Source: Cephalopachus bancanus
Taxonomy: Eukaryota; Chordata; Mammalia; Primates; Tarsiidae
Direction: 5' to 3'
DNA length: 64,000 bases
Assembly: GCA_027257055.1 (NCBI GenBank)
Contig: JAPVLO010000153.1
Span: forward strand, 2,232,001 to 2,296,000
Shown: piece by piece, positions 49,136 through 64,000 of the stretch
Layout of the letters: each line of letters starts with the position of its first letter
How positions within the stretch are numbered: position 1 is the stretch's first letter
Notes under the pieces: generated by a model
Database searches by the model: none
What the model saw: only the letters and a program-made list of their open reading frames with translations
What the model was told of the DNA's origin: nothing
Translations under genes and position numbers: made by a program

Positions 49136-49365
49136 TTTTAAAATTTTTTTGAGTATGCTCACAGCCACCACAGGCTCGACCTGTTGGGCTCAGGCAATCC
49201 TTCTCCTCAGCCTTCTAAGTAACTGAACTATAGGCATGCACCACCACTCCTGGCTAATTTTTTGTTTTACTGTAGAGATGAGGTCTTGCTAAATTGACTT
49301 TGCTAGTCTCAAATCCCTGAGCTCAGGCAATCCTCTGGCCTCAGAGTGAGCTACCACACCTGGCC
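49136..49365 (-). mobile_element. Old Alu fragment (-)
   Basis: Lacks the TCTCACTCTGTC segment and part of the left arm. Confidence 0.75.
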
Positions 49366-49386
49366 CTCTTCTTTCTTACATAATTT

Positions 49387-49672
49387 TTTTTTTTTTTTTT
49401 GAGTTGGAGTCTCACTCTGTCTCCCAGACTGGAGTGCAGTGGCCGCTCCCGGCCACCGCAGCCTCGACCTGCTGGGCTCCGCCATCCTTCCGCCTCAGAC
49501 TTCCAAGTAGCAGGAATTACAGGCATGCGCTACCATGCCCTGCTGATTTTTTGATTTATTGTAGAGATGAGGTCTCGCCTGCCCAGGCGGGTCTCGAACC
49601 CGCGGCTCAGGCAATCCACTCACCTCAGCCTCCCAAAGCGTGGGATTACAGGCTGAGCCACCGAGCCCGGCT
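49387..49672 (-). mobile_element. Alu (-), young type
   Basis: Complete apart from a few bases lost near CTCCGCCATCC. Confidence 0.91.
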
Positions 49673-49707
49673 ATATTTTTTTAAAGTATTTAAAAATATT
49701 TTATACT

Positions 49708-50045
49708 AGCTGGGCTCGGTGGCTCAGCCTGTAATCCCACGCTTTGGGAGGCTGAGGTGAGTGGATTGCCTGAGCCGCGGGTTCGAGACCCGCCTGGGCA
49801 ACTTGGCAAGACCTCATCTCTACAATAAATAAAAAATAAGCCGGGCGTGGTAGTGCGCGCCTGTAGTTCCAGCTACTTGGAAGGCTGAGGCGGAAGGAAC
49901 GCCAGAGCCCAGCAAGTCGAGGCTGCGGTGGCCGGGAGCGGCCACTGCACTCCAGTCTGGGTGACAGAGTGAGACTCCAACTCAAAAAAATAAAAAATAA
50001 TAATAAATAATAAAATAAATAAAAAAATAAATAAAATAAAAAATA
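49708..50045 (+). mobile_element. Alu (+) with extended AAAT-rich tail
   Basis: Young type with a tail of about 65 bases of AAAT/AAT repeats (49983-50045). Confidence 0.91.
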
Positions 50046-51110
50046 TATAAGTAGAGACTAATCTTCCTTAATTTAAAAAATATTTTATATTTTGCCTGTT
50101 TTAAAAGCATTTACGGTAACAGAAAAGATATGAATGAACCTTAAATGCACATTGGTAAAGAAAAGAAGCAGTCTGAAAAGACCACGTACTATATGATTCC
50201 AATTACATGGCATTCCAAAAGAGGCAAAACTATCGAGACAAGAAAGGCCTTCAATGGCCTCATGGTAAGTTCTACTCCCCACTTTGCTCTCGTGTGTACA
50301 TACCCCCAGCCAAACAACCCTCTTTATCAAAGGGACCAGGCAGAGTTCTTGCTAATCCTGGAGCAGTAGATTTCTGTTTCCTGCCAGCTCTTGGAATTAT
50401 TCAAACAACCAATTATATCCTCCACAGGCACCAGAGGCACGCAACCCTCTGATATCACAAAGCCTGCCTCCCATAGCTTCTGTTTGTTCACTATGTTCCC
50501 GACTGCAATGCATGGCCCTGAGTGGTGTGCAGTGTCCTTTTCTAGGCTGTGAATATATGTGACTAATAGACTGATGTTGACATCATTTGTTCTGTGTTGG
50601 GGTTTATGTGTTTGGCCGTTACCCTAGGGCAGGAATCCCTCCCTCACCAACAGATAGAACAGGAAGTGGTTAAAATAGAGGTTGGGGGAATCTTAGGATG
50701 GAGTGCAGGTTGTCACAACATAATCTATCTGTATTATACACGTATCATACAACCTCACTGAAAAGAGTGGAGAAAATTGCTACTTACCTCAGGAAATGGT
50801 AGAACCCAAGATTATCACTTGGAAATGAGTAAAGTCTGCAAGATTAAAGTCAAAAGAAATTGCACACAAGCACTGGATTTAAACTGATAAAACTGTTATT
50901 CACAGGGGTGAGGGTTAACAATCCTCATACTTCTATAAATGCATACTCAAATTGAATGTTAAGTGAATAGATGGTAGTTGAAGGAAGCTATGTTTCTTAC
51001 TGCTGGAGTGACAGTTTATCGATAAGCAAAGGGAGGAGGCTAGACTAATTTACATGGTAATGGATTAGAATTGATTGTATCAGTATAAAGTCCTACTGAG
51101 CTTAATATAG
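50046..51110. other. Intergenic, no gene seen
   Basis: Unique-looking or very old sequence. Open frames at 50145-50452 show no domain. Confidence 0.4.
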
Positions 51111-51123
51111 ATATAGATAGGGA

Positions 51124-51495
51124 TGTGCTGTGGCATGAATATCTATGTCTCACTGAAAACTCATATTTTGAAACCAAATCATTGTGATTATGTTAGGAGA
51201 TAAGACTTTTGGTGATTAGGAGATGATTATGTCATGAAGACAAAGCCTTCATGAGTGGGATTAATGCCTTATAAAAGAGGTCCCAGAGAGTTGCTTTGTC
51301 CCTTCTACTGTGTGAGGTCACAGCAGGAAGTTGCTATTGATGGGTGAGGAAACAGACCCTCACCAGACACCAAATCTGCCAGCACTTTGATCTTGAACTT
51401 ACCAGCCTCCAGAACTGTAAGAAATAAATGTTTCTTGTTTATGAGCTACTCAGTTAATGGTATTTTATTATAACAGCCCACATAAATTAAGACAT
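51124..51495 (+). mobile_element. MLT1-like LTR
   Basis: TGTGGCATGAATATCTATGTC near the start, CCAGCACTTTGATCTTGAAC, CCTCCAGAACTGTAAGAAAT and ATTATAACAGCCCACATAAATT near the end match the MLT1 pattern. Confidence 0.65.
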
Positions 51496-51707
51496 GATGG
51501 TTACACATATGGAAAAATATTTAGATATACACGTATCTTTATTGGTTAGTATATACACATCTGTTCCTTGCTCTGTTGGCAGACAGGGCCTAGCACTCCA
51601 AAAATACTTATCTCAGCACCAAATCTTGGTTTCTAATACCATTCTTCAATAAAAGTAACCAGAACTCCTTGGAGAAATGGCAGATTCTAAAACTAGGGCA
51701 GGAGCCA

Positions 51708-51998
51708 GGCTTGGTGGCTCAGCCTGTAATCCTGTGCCTTGGGAGGCTGAGGTGAGTGGATTGCCTGAGCCCGCGGGCTCGAGACCTGCCCGGGCAACTT
51801 GGTGAGCCCTCATCTCTGCAATAAATCAAAAAATTAGCTGGGCGTGGTAGCACACGCCTGTAGTTCCCTTGGAAGGCTGAGGCAGAAGGATCACTGGAGC
51901 TCAGCAGATTGAGGCTGCGGTGTCCAGGAGCGGCCACTGCACTCCAGTCTGGGCGACAGAGTGAGACTCCAACTCAAAAAAAATAAAATAAATAAAAA
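51708..51998 (+). mobile_element. Alu (+) with TSD CTAAAACTAGGG
   Basis: Young type, lacking CAGCTA in the linker-proximal right arm. Confidence 0.91.
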
Positions 51999-52709
51999 CT
52001 AAAACTAGGGAAGGGAATATACAAAATTAGCCTGAGGCACCTTGTGGTGGCAGAAAGTAAGGAAGTGCTACATAAAAATCAATAAAAACTATGTTGAGGG
52101 AAGTATGTCAAAGGGATACAGGAGCCAACTGAAAGATCACCCAGTGACCAAAGCTGGAACAATTTGAGAAATAAATTAGTATTAGATTATAACAGTGTAT
52201 AAAATAAATATCTATGAGTTCACACTGCTATAAAAAAAGATTGATTGAATAACTAAATGGAAGAGACAAATCTCCCATGAAGAATTTCAAATAATTTATA
52301 TAACTACTTCACTCTAAAAAATGATAGAGCATAAATCCTTAGTCTTTAAATGTGGGCTGTGCTCAGTGACTTCCTCTAAAATATTACAAAATAGAAAGAG
52401 GAAAGAAGCATAACTTTATACTAGAAAAAACTGACAGACATTAGCTAGGCCAAGGTCAATATCTACAATGATAAATCATGTTGACAGTATGTTACCCTTG
52501 ATATGATGTGATTAAAATGGATCATTATCTCTGTTTTTTTCCTTCCCAAATCCCACAATACTAATCATGAGAAAAACACCAGAGGAATTCCAGTAGACAC
52601 TCATTCTACAAAATACCTGACTAACACACCACAGTAATATCAAGGTCATCAAAAACAAGGAATGTCTGAGAAACTGTCAGAACTGCCTAAGGAGACATGG
52701 AAACTGTCT

Positions 52710-53365
52710 TACTCAGTGTGGCCTGCTGTGATATTGCGATATAATAAGAAATATATATTTGGTCTCCTGGTTCCTGGCACACAGCTCTTAAAACAGTTGT
52801 AGATAGGGGCACCAGGAAAATCTTTTCTTCTAATAGTTGGATTTCGACCTCAGTTTCTGACACAAATCTCCTAAGTCTCTTGAAATTTCCTGGGTGATAG
52901 GAGCATCTTTTGTCCTAATAAGTCAGCTCTTGGTGGGGTCCTGGGTAGCCTTGAGATGAGGGCTGGCTACCAAGGGAACCAACAATGTGATTAGAGGATT
53001 GAAACTTTCAGCCCTATTCCCCAACCTTTGGGAAGGAGAGGGGCTGAATGCTGAGTTCATTACCAGTGGTCAATGATGTAATCACTCATGCCTATGTAAC
53101 GGATCAAGGTGCCAGTATGACTGAATTCTGATGAGGACCCTCTTCTGCATTGCAAACTACTGACTTCTTGTATTTTTACATGCCAGAAAGAGAGCATGAG
53201 AGCTCCCTGGGGTCTGTTTATAAAGGCACTAATCCCATTTATGGGGGTTTCAACCTCCTGATCTAATAACCTCCCAAAGGCCTCATCTCCTAATGGCATC
53301 ACATGAAGGGTTAGAATTTCAACATATGAATTTTGGAAGGCATATCAACATTCAACCCGTAACAA
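52710..53365 (+). mobile_element. Interspersed repeat inside the L1-type block
   Basis: Shares CTAATAACCTCCCAAAGGCC and AACATATGAATTTTGGAAGG with the repeat type seen at 47.8-48.2 kb. Confidence 0.5.
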
Positions 53366-53442
53366 CATATAAATGTAGTGTGGTATGATGGATGGGATAA
53401 TAGAGCAGAGAAAGGACATGGAGTAAAAACTAAGGAAATCAG

Positions 53443-53730
53443 GCCGGGCTCAGTGGCTCAGCCTGTAAACCTAGTGCTTTGGGAGGCTGAGGCAAGTGGA
53501 TTGCCTGAGCCCTTGGGTTCGAGACTTGCCTGGGCAACTTGGCGAGACCTCATCTCTACAATAAATAAAAAATTAGCCGGGTGTGGTAGCCCACACCTGT
53601 AGTTCTAGCTACTTGGAAGGCTGAGGCAGAAGGATCATCGGAGCCCAGCTCCAATGGGCTGGGAGCCGGGAGCGGCCACTGCACTCCAGCCTGGGCGACA
53701 GAGTGAGACTCCAACTCAAAAACAAAAACA
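53443..53730 (+). mobile_element. Alu (+) with TSD AACTAAGGAAATCA
   Basis: Perfect 14-bp duplication. Right arm altered (CAGCTCCAATGGGCTGGG). Confidence 0.93.
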
Positions 53731-53940
53731 AAACTAAGGAAATCAAAATGAAGCAAGAACTTTAGTTACTCATAAGGCATTGATATTGGTTCATTAAGTG
53801 TAACAAATGTATTATATAATGTAAGATATTGATAATAGGGAAAACTGGGTGTGGGACATATAAGAACTCTATATTAGCTTCATAATTTTCTGTAAATCTA
53901 AACCTGTTCTAAGAAATAGTATCTTTTAAAAAGCATTTGG

Positions 53941-54230
53941 GGGCGGGCACAGTGGTTCACACCTATAATCTCAGCACTTTGAGAGGCCGAGGTGAGCAGA
54001 TTGCCAGCAGCCATGGGTTCAAGATCAGCCTGGGCAACTTGGCAAGAACTCATCTTGCAATAAATCAAAAAATTAGCTGGGCATGATGGCGTGTGCCTCT
54101 AGTTCCAGCTACTTGGAAGGCTGAGGCGGAAAGATCACCTGAGCCCAGCAGGTCGAGGCTGCGGTGGCTGTGAGCATGCCACTGCCCTCTAGCCTGGGCG
54201 ACAGAGTGAGACTCCAACTCAAAAAAAAAA
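53941..54230 (+). mobile_element. Old Alu (+)
   Basis: Starts GGGCGGGCACAGTGGTTCAC, complete dimer. Confidence 0.87.
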
Positions 54231-54743
54231 ATTGGGGAAGCCTAGAGAAAAATAATATCCATCAAAAATAAACAAGGAAACAAAAGCACGTATTAAGAAA
54301 GAAAAATATGGTAAATTCAGGAATGAGGTTAGAATACTACAGTGCATGACTTTAGCAACTACATCTTTGTTAGAGGTAGGCTGTAAATGTATGTCAGCTT
54401 GTAGAGCACACCCAGGGCATTTTAGCCCTGAGGACACAGTGCAGCTTCACAGAAACTAGTCTATAAGGAATACTACATACCTCTGAAGCCCCAAAACATT
54501 ACTGGAATTCCTGTTTATCTGAGCTCCTTACCTGAGCTCTTCTCAGAAGGATGTGGCTAAGAAGAACTCCTTTGACAAACCACTCAGAGGGGATAAAACT
54601 CCCCACCCCACAAAATACTTGGCTTTGATGACCTGTTAGCTGCTGTCTAAGAAGTCAGGGTCTGGTCATCACAGGGTCTTTGTTTCCTGGGGCACTGCTC
54701 CAGGAGTCCTCTTTCTATGCCTTCCCACTTAAATAAATGTTGG
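54231..54743. other. Intergenic, no gene seen
   Basis: Unique-looking sequence. Confidence 0.35.
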
Positions 54744-54744
54744 G

Positions 54745-55040
54745 GCCAGGAACGGTGGCTCATGCCTATAATCCTAGCACTTTGGGAGGCCAAGGTGAGA
54801 AGATTGCCTGAGCCAACTGGTTCAAGACCAGCCTGGGCAACTTGGCAAGACCTCATCTCTACAGTAGATCAAAAAATTAGCTGGGTGTAGTGGTGCATGC
54901 TTGCAGTTCCAGCTACCTGGAAGGCTGAGATGGAAGGATCGCCTGAACCCAGCAGGTCAAGGCTGAAGTGGCTGTGAGCATGCCACTGCACTCCAGCCTG
55001 GGCGACAGAGTGAGACTCCCACTCAAAAATAAATAAATAA
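54745..55040 (+). mobile_element. Old Alu (+) with (ATAC)n-type sequence behind the tail
   Basis: Complete dimer, tail AAATAAATAAATAAAATAC running into ATACATACATATG repeats at 55042-55072. Confidence 0.87.
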
Positions 55041-55072
55041 AATACATACATATGTACATACATACATACATG

Positions 55073-55570
55073 TCAGATAAAAAATATATTGTTTTGATGG
55101 GGACAAAATAATTAGCTCACTTAAGGCATCCACATGTTTATGCGCTCTTTGTATTATCCTCTGGTATAATTCAGTAAAAGTAATTCTAACAGTGATCAAA
55201 AACAGGACAGTCAAATTACCTCTCTCCTTCTCTGATGGTCTCAAATGTCCCAAGGATACAATTTAGACTCTCAGCATGTCCTTCAGGCAACCATCCAAGG
55301 ATATAATGTCTCTTAGCTGATAAGAACAGAGCAGCAAAGAGTTTGGAGTTACATCTTCTGGCAAATGAATATACTTTGTACTGCTGATTATGGATAGATC
55401 CATATGCCTGATAACCAGCGAATCAACTGAGGGATAGGCAGGGTTGATATCTTCTTATCAACACTAAGGAACCTAACCAGGACCAACCAACCACATCCAC
55501 ATGGAGATGGGCCAGGGTGTCCCTGTGAACAGTGCCAAGATTCTCCCCAAAAAACAGTTATGTGCCTGTT
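55073..55570. other. Intergenic, no gene seen
   Basis: No recognisable features. Confidence 0.35.
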
Positions 55571-55574
55571 TTTT

Positions 55575-55886
55575 TCTTCTTCTTTTCTTTTTTCTTTTGA
55601 GTCACTCTGTCACCCAGGCTGGAATGCAGTAGCACAATCATGGCTCACCACAATCTCAACCTCCTGAGCTCAGAAGATCCTCCTGCCTTAGCCTGCTGAG
55701 TAGCTGGAACTATAGGCGCATGCCACCACACCTGGCTAATTTTTGTCTTTTTATTTTTGTAGAGACGAGGTCTTGCTATGTTGTCCAGGATATTCTTGAA
55801 CTCCTGAGAACTCCTGAGCTCAAGCAATCATCTCTCCTAGGTCTAACAAGTGCTGGGATTACAGGTGTGAGCCACTGTGCCCGGCT
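55575..55886 (-). mobile_element. Old Alu (-)
   Basis: Ancestral type with CCACAATCTCAACCTCCTGAG; the T-tract is degraded to TTCTTCTTTTC. Confidence 0.85.
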
Positions 55887-55927
55887 AAGTCTGTTTCTAC
55901 AAGGGTAGCTAAAGTTTAAAATTCAAC

Positions 55928-56046
55928 ATCATGGTTAGGAGACTGAGGCAGAATTGCTTGAGCCCAGGAGTTCAAGGTTGCAGTGAGTTGTGATGGTGCC
56001 ACAGCACTCCAGTCTGGTAGACAGAGTGAGACCATGATTCAGTAAA
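55928..56046 (+). mobile_element. Old Alu right-arm fragment (+)
   Basis: Starts within the right monomer at TTAGGAGACTGAGGCAG. Confidence 0.75.
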
Positions 56047-56409
56047 TAGACAGTTATAAAATTCATCATCATGGAGGGGTTGCAAATAGCCTAAAAATGT
56101 TTCAAAACAGGAGTTAGAAATCATCTACCTTAACTAAAAGGGGACAATTATCCACAGGCTAATTTTAATCACCGTAACTTTTTGGGTGGAGTTAATATAA
56201 CTCCACCTTTTAATATAGGTTGATTGCCTTTCTGAATCTTCCATAGGTTTGGATTGCTTCAGGATCCTCTTAATTTTTCAGGTTTTCAAAGTAAGTGCTC
56301 TGTCCTTGGATCTCTTTACTCCAGAACCTGAGAGATGGCATCCATACTCATTGCCCTACTTCATCTGCCATCTGTTCAGTGATACCCAATCTATATTTCT
56401 AGACTGAGT

Positions 56410-56630
56410 TTAAAAATTTGTTTAAATTTTTAATTGATATATAATAGTTGTATATATTTATGGAATACATGTGATATTTTGTTATGTGCATGGAATGTGT
56501 GATGTTCAAATCAAAATCTACCTTTTTGAGCATTTCCCATTTCTATGTGTTGGAAATGTTTCAAGTCTTTTTGCTTAGCTATTTTGAAATACACAATACA
56601 TTGTTATTAATTATTTGACTTTTCTCTGGG
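56410..56630. mobile_element. Old L1 3'-end-like fragment
   Basis: TTTTAATTGATATATAATAG, GTATATATTTATGGAATACA and AAATACACAATACATTGTTA match the same repeat family as 7985-8233. Confidence 0.5.
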
Positions 56631-57189
56631 ACTGTAGACCTGTATTTCCAGTATCATCATGGATATCTTTACCTTAATGACTCTTCGATGCTTAATGTTA
56701 CAAATATAATTATTTCAATTTAATCCCCCTGTTCCTCATTCTCCTCAAATCCCACAAGAAACCTGGAAGGTCATTAGGATTCTTTCCTTTCCCTCTCTCT
56801 CCACATCAATCTCTGTGTCTTCCTAATTCCACCTACTAAAATAGGTCCTGAGTTTTTCCTTTTTATACATGGTGCCTGCCTCAGCATTTCTTCACTAGGT
56901 GATTGCAGGCCTCCTGATTTACCACAACTTTGGTTTTATTCTTCTCCAATCTATATCCTTCACACTAAAGTCAGAATTTTTAATTTTTTTCTAAAAGTTA
57001 TTTTTTTTAAACTCTGTTATGTATGCATAAGGCTTAAAATACAAAGTTACAAAGGGGTATACAGAGAAAAGCATGTCCCTTGCACCTGAGTCCATTATCT
57101 GGTTTCCCTTCCCAAAGGAATCTACAGCTTCCAATTTTTGGGAAAAGAATGCATCTAAAAATGCATCTAATTCACATCTTCCCATGGTT
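56631..57189. other. Intergenic, no gene seen
   Basis: Pyrimidine-rich unique-looking sequence. Confidence 0.35.
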
Positions 57190-57665
57190 CATCACTCTCT
57201 ACAAGATAATGTCCAAATTGAGAAGCACATGAGGACTTTCAGGATTTAGTCTTTTTTACCTCTCATTTCTTCCAACAAGTCCTTCTGCACATCCAGATTC
57301 CAACCCTGTAACAGCTAGCTCTTCCCTAATCAGTCTAAGGCTTACTTCCCTCTATGATTTTGCACCTGCTCATCCTCCTTCCTGGAAGGCCTTCCCCAAG
57401 TTCTCTCCATGCCCCATGCCACTCTTTTTTTGAGTCGAAAATATCATCTCTTAAAAATTCTCCTTAAACACATTCAAGTTAAAGCCTTGGCAGACCTCCA
57501 CAGACATAAGTTTTACCCTCCTCTCATGATGCCCTCTGGGACTATATATGTGTTCTTATTATAACACCTATCACATGGCTTTGTTTGTCACGATAAGGCA
57601 GATACTGTGTTCCTATGATTTTTTTTTTAATCCCCAGGATCTAGCAAAATGTCCAATCCATAGTT
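57190..57665. repeat. Ancient L2-like fragment
   Basis: CTGCTCATCCTCCTTCCTGG, CTTCCCCAAGTTCTC and CACCTATCACATGGC recall the L2 3' region. Low to moderate certainty. Confidence 0.45.
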
Positions 57666-57687
57666 TCTGTTTAATAAATATAGAATA

Positions 57688-57990
57688 AGGCCAGGCATGG
57701 TGACTCAGTCAGTAATCCCAGCATTTTGGGAGGCCGAGGCGAGATGATTGCCTGAGCCCGGGGGTTCGAGACCAGTCTGGGCAACTTGGTGAGGCCTCGT
57801 CTCTACAATAAATCACAAAAATTAGCTGGGTGTGGTGGCATGCATCTGTAGTTCCAGCTACTCCGAAGGCTGAGGGGAAGGATTGCCTGAGACTAGCAGG
57901 TCAAGGTTGTAGTGGCTGTGAACATGCCACTGCACTCCAGCCTGGGCGACAGAGAGTGAGACTCCAACTCAAAAACAACGACAACAACAA
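57688..57990 (+). mobile_element. Old Alu (+) with TSD ATATAGAATA
   Basis: Complete, tail CAAAAACAACGACAACAAC. Confidence 0.89.
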
Positions 57991-58378
57991 ATAAAACAAC
58001 CACAAAAATAGATATAGAATATGAGTAACAAGTTAACTACTAGTAAGCTAAGGAAATATTAGGCTGCATTAGTAGCAGTGTAGCACTCAGAAGTTTTAGT
58101 TCTGGCCACCATATTTAGACACAGACATTGAGGAAGTCTAATATCCACATGAAGGTGTAGGTGGATACCTTTGCTGTGATGGCCTTGAGAAGAGAGGGCT
58201 CAGAGAAGGCACATCTCCCTTAGAATGTCTAAAGGGCTAGAGAGGAAGCAGCTTATGACTAATCATGCAACTCCCCTATGAGACCGAGGTTTTCTCCACT
58301 ACACTGTTGGGTCATCCTGGTATGTCTTCATCAGTGCTGAGATGTAACTTATTTGTATTAATACAAGCTGAAGTACTG
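57991..58378. other. Intergenic, no gene seen
   Basis: Unique-looking. Confidence 0.35.
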
Positions 58379-58668
58379 GCCAGGCACGTTCGTTCATGCC
58401 TGTAGTCCTAGCGCTTTGGGAAGCTGAGGTGAGAGGACTACTTGAGCCCAGGCGTTCAAGACCAGACTAGGGAATATAGTGAGACTTTGTCTCCACCGAA
58501 AAAAAAGAAAAAATTAGCCAGGCGTGGTGGCATATGCTTGTAGTCCCAGCTAACCAGGAGGCTGAAAGGATTGCCTGAATCCAGAGGGTCGAGGCTGTGG
58601 TGAGCCTTGTTCCAGCCACTGCCCACTAGCTTGGGTGACAGAGTAAGACTGACTCAAAAAAAAAAAAA
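58379..58668 (+). mobile_element. Old Alu (+)
   Basis: Ancestral type (GGCCAGGCACGTTCGTTCATGCC). Confidence 0.86.
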
Positions 58669-58737
58669 AGCTTAAGTAGTTAAGCTTGCAAAGAGTTTAC
58701 ATTTCCCCCTCTTAAACTAGAGTGGTTTAAGGCTATT

Positions 58738-59027
58738 TCTTTTTTTTTCTTTTTTTTTTTTCGAGTTGGAGTCTCACTCTGTTGCCCAGACTGGAGTGCA
58801 GTGGCCGCTGCCGGCCACCGCAGCCTCGACCTGCTGGGCTCCAGTGATCCTTCCAAGTAGTTGGAACTAGAGGCACGCACTACCACGCCCGGCCAATTTT
58901 TGATTTATTGTAGAGATGAGGTCTCGCCAAGTTGCCCAGGCGGGTCTCGAACCCGCGGGCTCAGGCAATCCACTCACCTCAGCCTCCCAAAGGCACGGGA
59001 TTATAGGCTGAGTCACCGAGCCCGGCT
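58738..59027 (-). mobile_element. Alu (-) with TSD GGCTATTTCT
   Basis: Young type; the second target copy reads GGCTACTTCT. Lacks CGCCTCAGC in the right arm. Confidence 0.91.
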
Positions 59028-60700
59028 GGCTACTTCTATAATGTCACTCCTGCCCACTTATATTCCAATATATTTTGCTGAGACAGGGTAGAGTTACAAC
59101 AAATAGGTGAGGAAACTGGGTGTAAGCCACAGTCTACCTTATCTTTGCTTCCCTGCTGGAAGGATGTTGAACATGTCAACATTATCTATCCTGGTTGTGG
59201 GGGTAGAATACAGATGACTGCCACTGTAGATCATGAGCTCATTCAAGATAGGAACCATGACTTTTCACTTTGAACAATGAAATTTGCCATAACATCTGGC
59301 AGTTAACAAACACTTGAAAACAAAATAGCAACTCAAATTACTGTTAAAAATAAGAAGTTTGAAGAAAGCAGGCAGTGAAGGTTTGAGGACAGATCAATGA
59401 GAGAATGAAAGGAGGAGAGATTACAAGAAAATGTGACAAAAATTTTAAAAAGGGAATGAAGAATACAAAAAAAAAAAACCAAAGGAATGCAGAAGCCTTA
59501 TTAAGACAGTAGTCTTAAAAATAGTGAATTCAATTCAACACGACATAAGGAAAACAAGTTAAAAAATGAAGCAGCTAAAGCTCCTTAAGCAGAGACCATG
59601 GGAAACAGGATAAGATGATCTCGCCAATGTTTTGATCTATAATTCTAGGTTTCATCTGCCCAGCAGTGCTTTTAAGTGAAAATGACATTTAATGATTATT
59701 TATTAAATAGAACTATAATCTACAATTGCACAAAGCAGAAACAAACTGATGTTTCTGCTAAGAAACTGAGGTACCTTGTGATCTTTTCCTTATAGATTAA
59801 AAGAAATAGCAGAATCTTCCTGGACTAAATTCTGGACATGATGAAAATGCAAAGTACTTTAAGATCCTATTTTGGGGGTAGGATTGGGGGGGGGTTAATT
59901 TCTTTTTTCCTAAGAGAATCCAGAGAGTAATTCTTCTTTGTAGAGATCCAAAACACCTGAGCTGCAGAAATTCGCAAGGTAAACTGATAAAAATGAAGTA
60001 ACCAGACAGCAAAATCTACAACAGTAACCACTGCCCGCTCCCAAATATTTCACTAATCAAATATTTAACTTCTTGCCCTTCAAAAATGTACAGTTCATAC
60101 TACAGGAGGAATTTGATTATACAAGGCTAGTTGATGCTTTTCTCTGCTTATTTGGTGTAATTCTAAGTTGAAAGCAGGGGTTTTTGCTTCCCCTGCAAAA
60201 TCTTCCTTGGAACAAAACAATGCTTAATGCATGTTACTTCGATTTCACAAAGAGGAGAATATCAGGAGAATTGGGTAAGAAAAAGGATATTTTTACTCTT
60301 ACTTTTTAATACTTTTTAAATGAGGAGTACTATTTTTGCCCATTGACACTGGCCCGAATGCTATGACAATGCAAAATTGAGAAAATATAAATTAAAAAAC
60401 CACTTTATTTTTCTTATTAGAGTGGAATTGAGTAAGAAACTCACTTAAACTTTTATTACAAACAAGCATACTTTACTTTCCTCTGTGATATGGTATGGTT
60501 CCATTTATATAGATAAGAGACTGGCTTACTCATTTAAAGTACAATAAATGTGTTAACTGATCTGGTTGATATAACTGTAAGCCTTATTTTCAGTCTAAGG
60601 TTTACATTTTACTGATAACTAAAAATATTAATTCCTGTACACCAGAATGTTATCTGAGTAACATCCCCTCCCCGAATATACATGTATTCACACACCTCCA
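59028..60700. other. PRKAA1 5' flank, no gene seen
   Basis: 1.7 kb of Alu-free, AT-rich, unique-looking sequence ahead of the CpG island. May hold conserved regulatory DNA, which cannot be judged without alignment. Confidence 0.45.
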
Positions 60701-60759
60701 CAGTCTTCTCTTTTTAGCAGAGTTTGCTTTGGGGAGGAAATTTCAGGATCACATCCCGA

Positions 60760-64000
<3,241 letters not shown>

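Larger units (their letters stand above)
52010..53935 (+). mobile_element. Old L1-type 3' UTR repeat, split twice
   Basis: Continuous old repeat recognised by AGGGATACAGGAGCCAACTG, TTGATATGATGTGATTAAAA, AGGTCATCAAAAACAAGGAA and, near the end, GTAATGTAAGATATTGATA-like text and ATTTTCTGTAAATCTAAACC. Interrupted at about 52710-53365 by another repeat and at 53443-53730 by an Alu. The family is probably an L1M 3' UTR. Confidence 0.55.

Noticed and set aside
50145..50452. Overlapping plus-strand open frames of 74 and 81 residues
   Set aside because: No domain, no promoter or poly(A) context, and short enough to occur by chance.

Overview
This is primate nuclear DNA. About 70 Alu elements (dimeric, 7SL-derived, A-tailed) sit in both orientations. 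Most share a non-human consensus: GGCTCAGCCTGTAATCC near the 5' end, CTACAATAAATC before the linker, and a tail that opens CTCCAACTCAAAA. Those features suggest a non-anthropoid primate, most likely a strepsirrhine such as a lemur or loris. This is inference from the repeat consensus and no subfamily library was searched. The gene order CARD6 (-), RPL37 (+), PRKAA1 (+) is the inverted form of the human chromosome 5p13 block.

Layout. 1-3590: the first two coding exons of CARD6 on the minus strand; the long last exon lies to the left of the window. 3591-9950: intergenic repeats, including an LTR-like element with a 79-bp tandem repeat. 9951-21092: a degraded class I endogenous provirus on the plus strand with paired LTRs, a tRNA-Arg-type primer binding site, gag and pol remnants and a polypurine tract. 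Inside it lies part of a second, minus-strand provirus (LTR plus env), and Alus have cut all of it repeatedly. 21390-21671: a frameshifted Cys/Pro/Gly-rich small ORF. 25631-25980: a pogo/Tigger-type MITE. 26440-29490: the RPL37 CpG-rich promoter and gene, complete in four coding exons, with a C/D-box snoRNA (SNORD72 position) in intron 3. 29500-60700: intergenic DNA made mostly of Alus, old L1 3' ends, MLT1-like LTRs and microsatellites. 60760-62080: the PRKAA1 CpG island and first coding exon; the rest of the window is PRKAA1 intron 1.

The three host genes have unrelated jobs: CARD6 in innate-immune signalling, RPL37 in the large ribosomal subunit, PRKAA1 as the catalytic subunit of AMPK. 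They are neighbours by conserved synteny and do not form a functional unit. Most long open frames in the window are antisense readings of Alus, microsatellites or the GC-rich island and were not called as genes.
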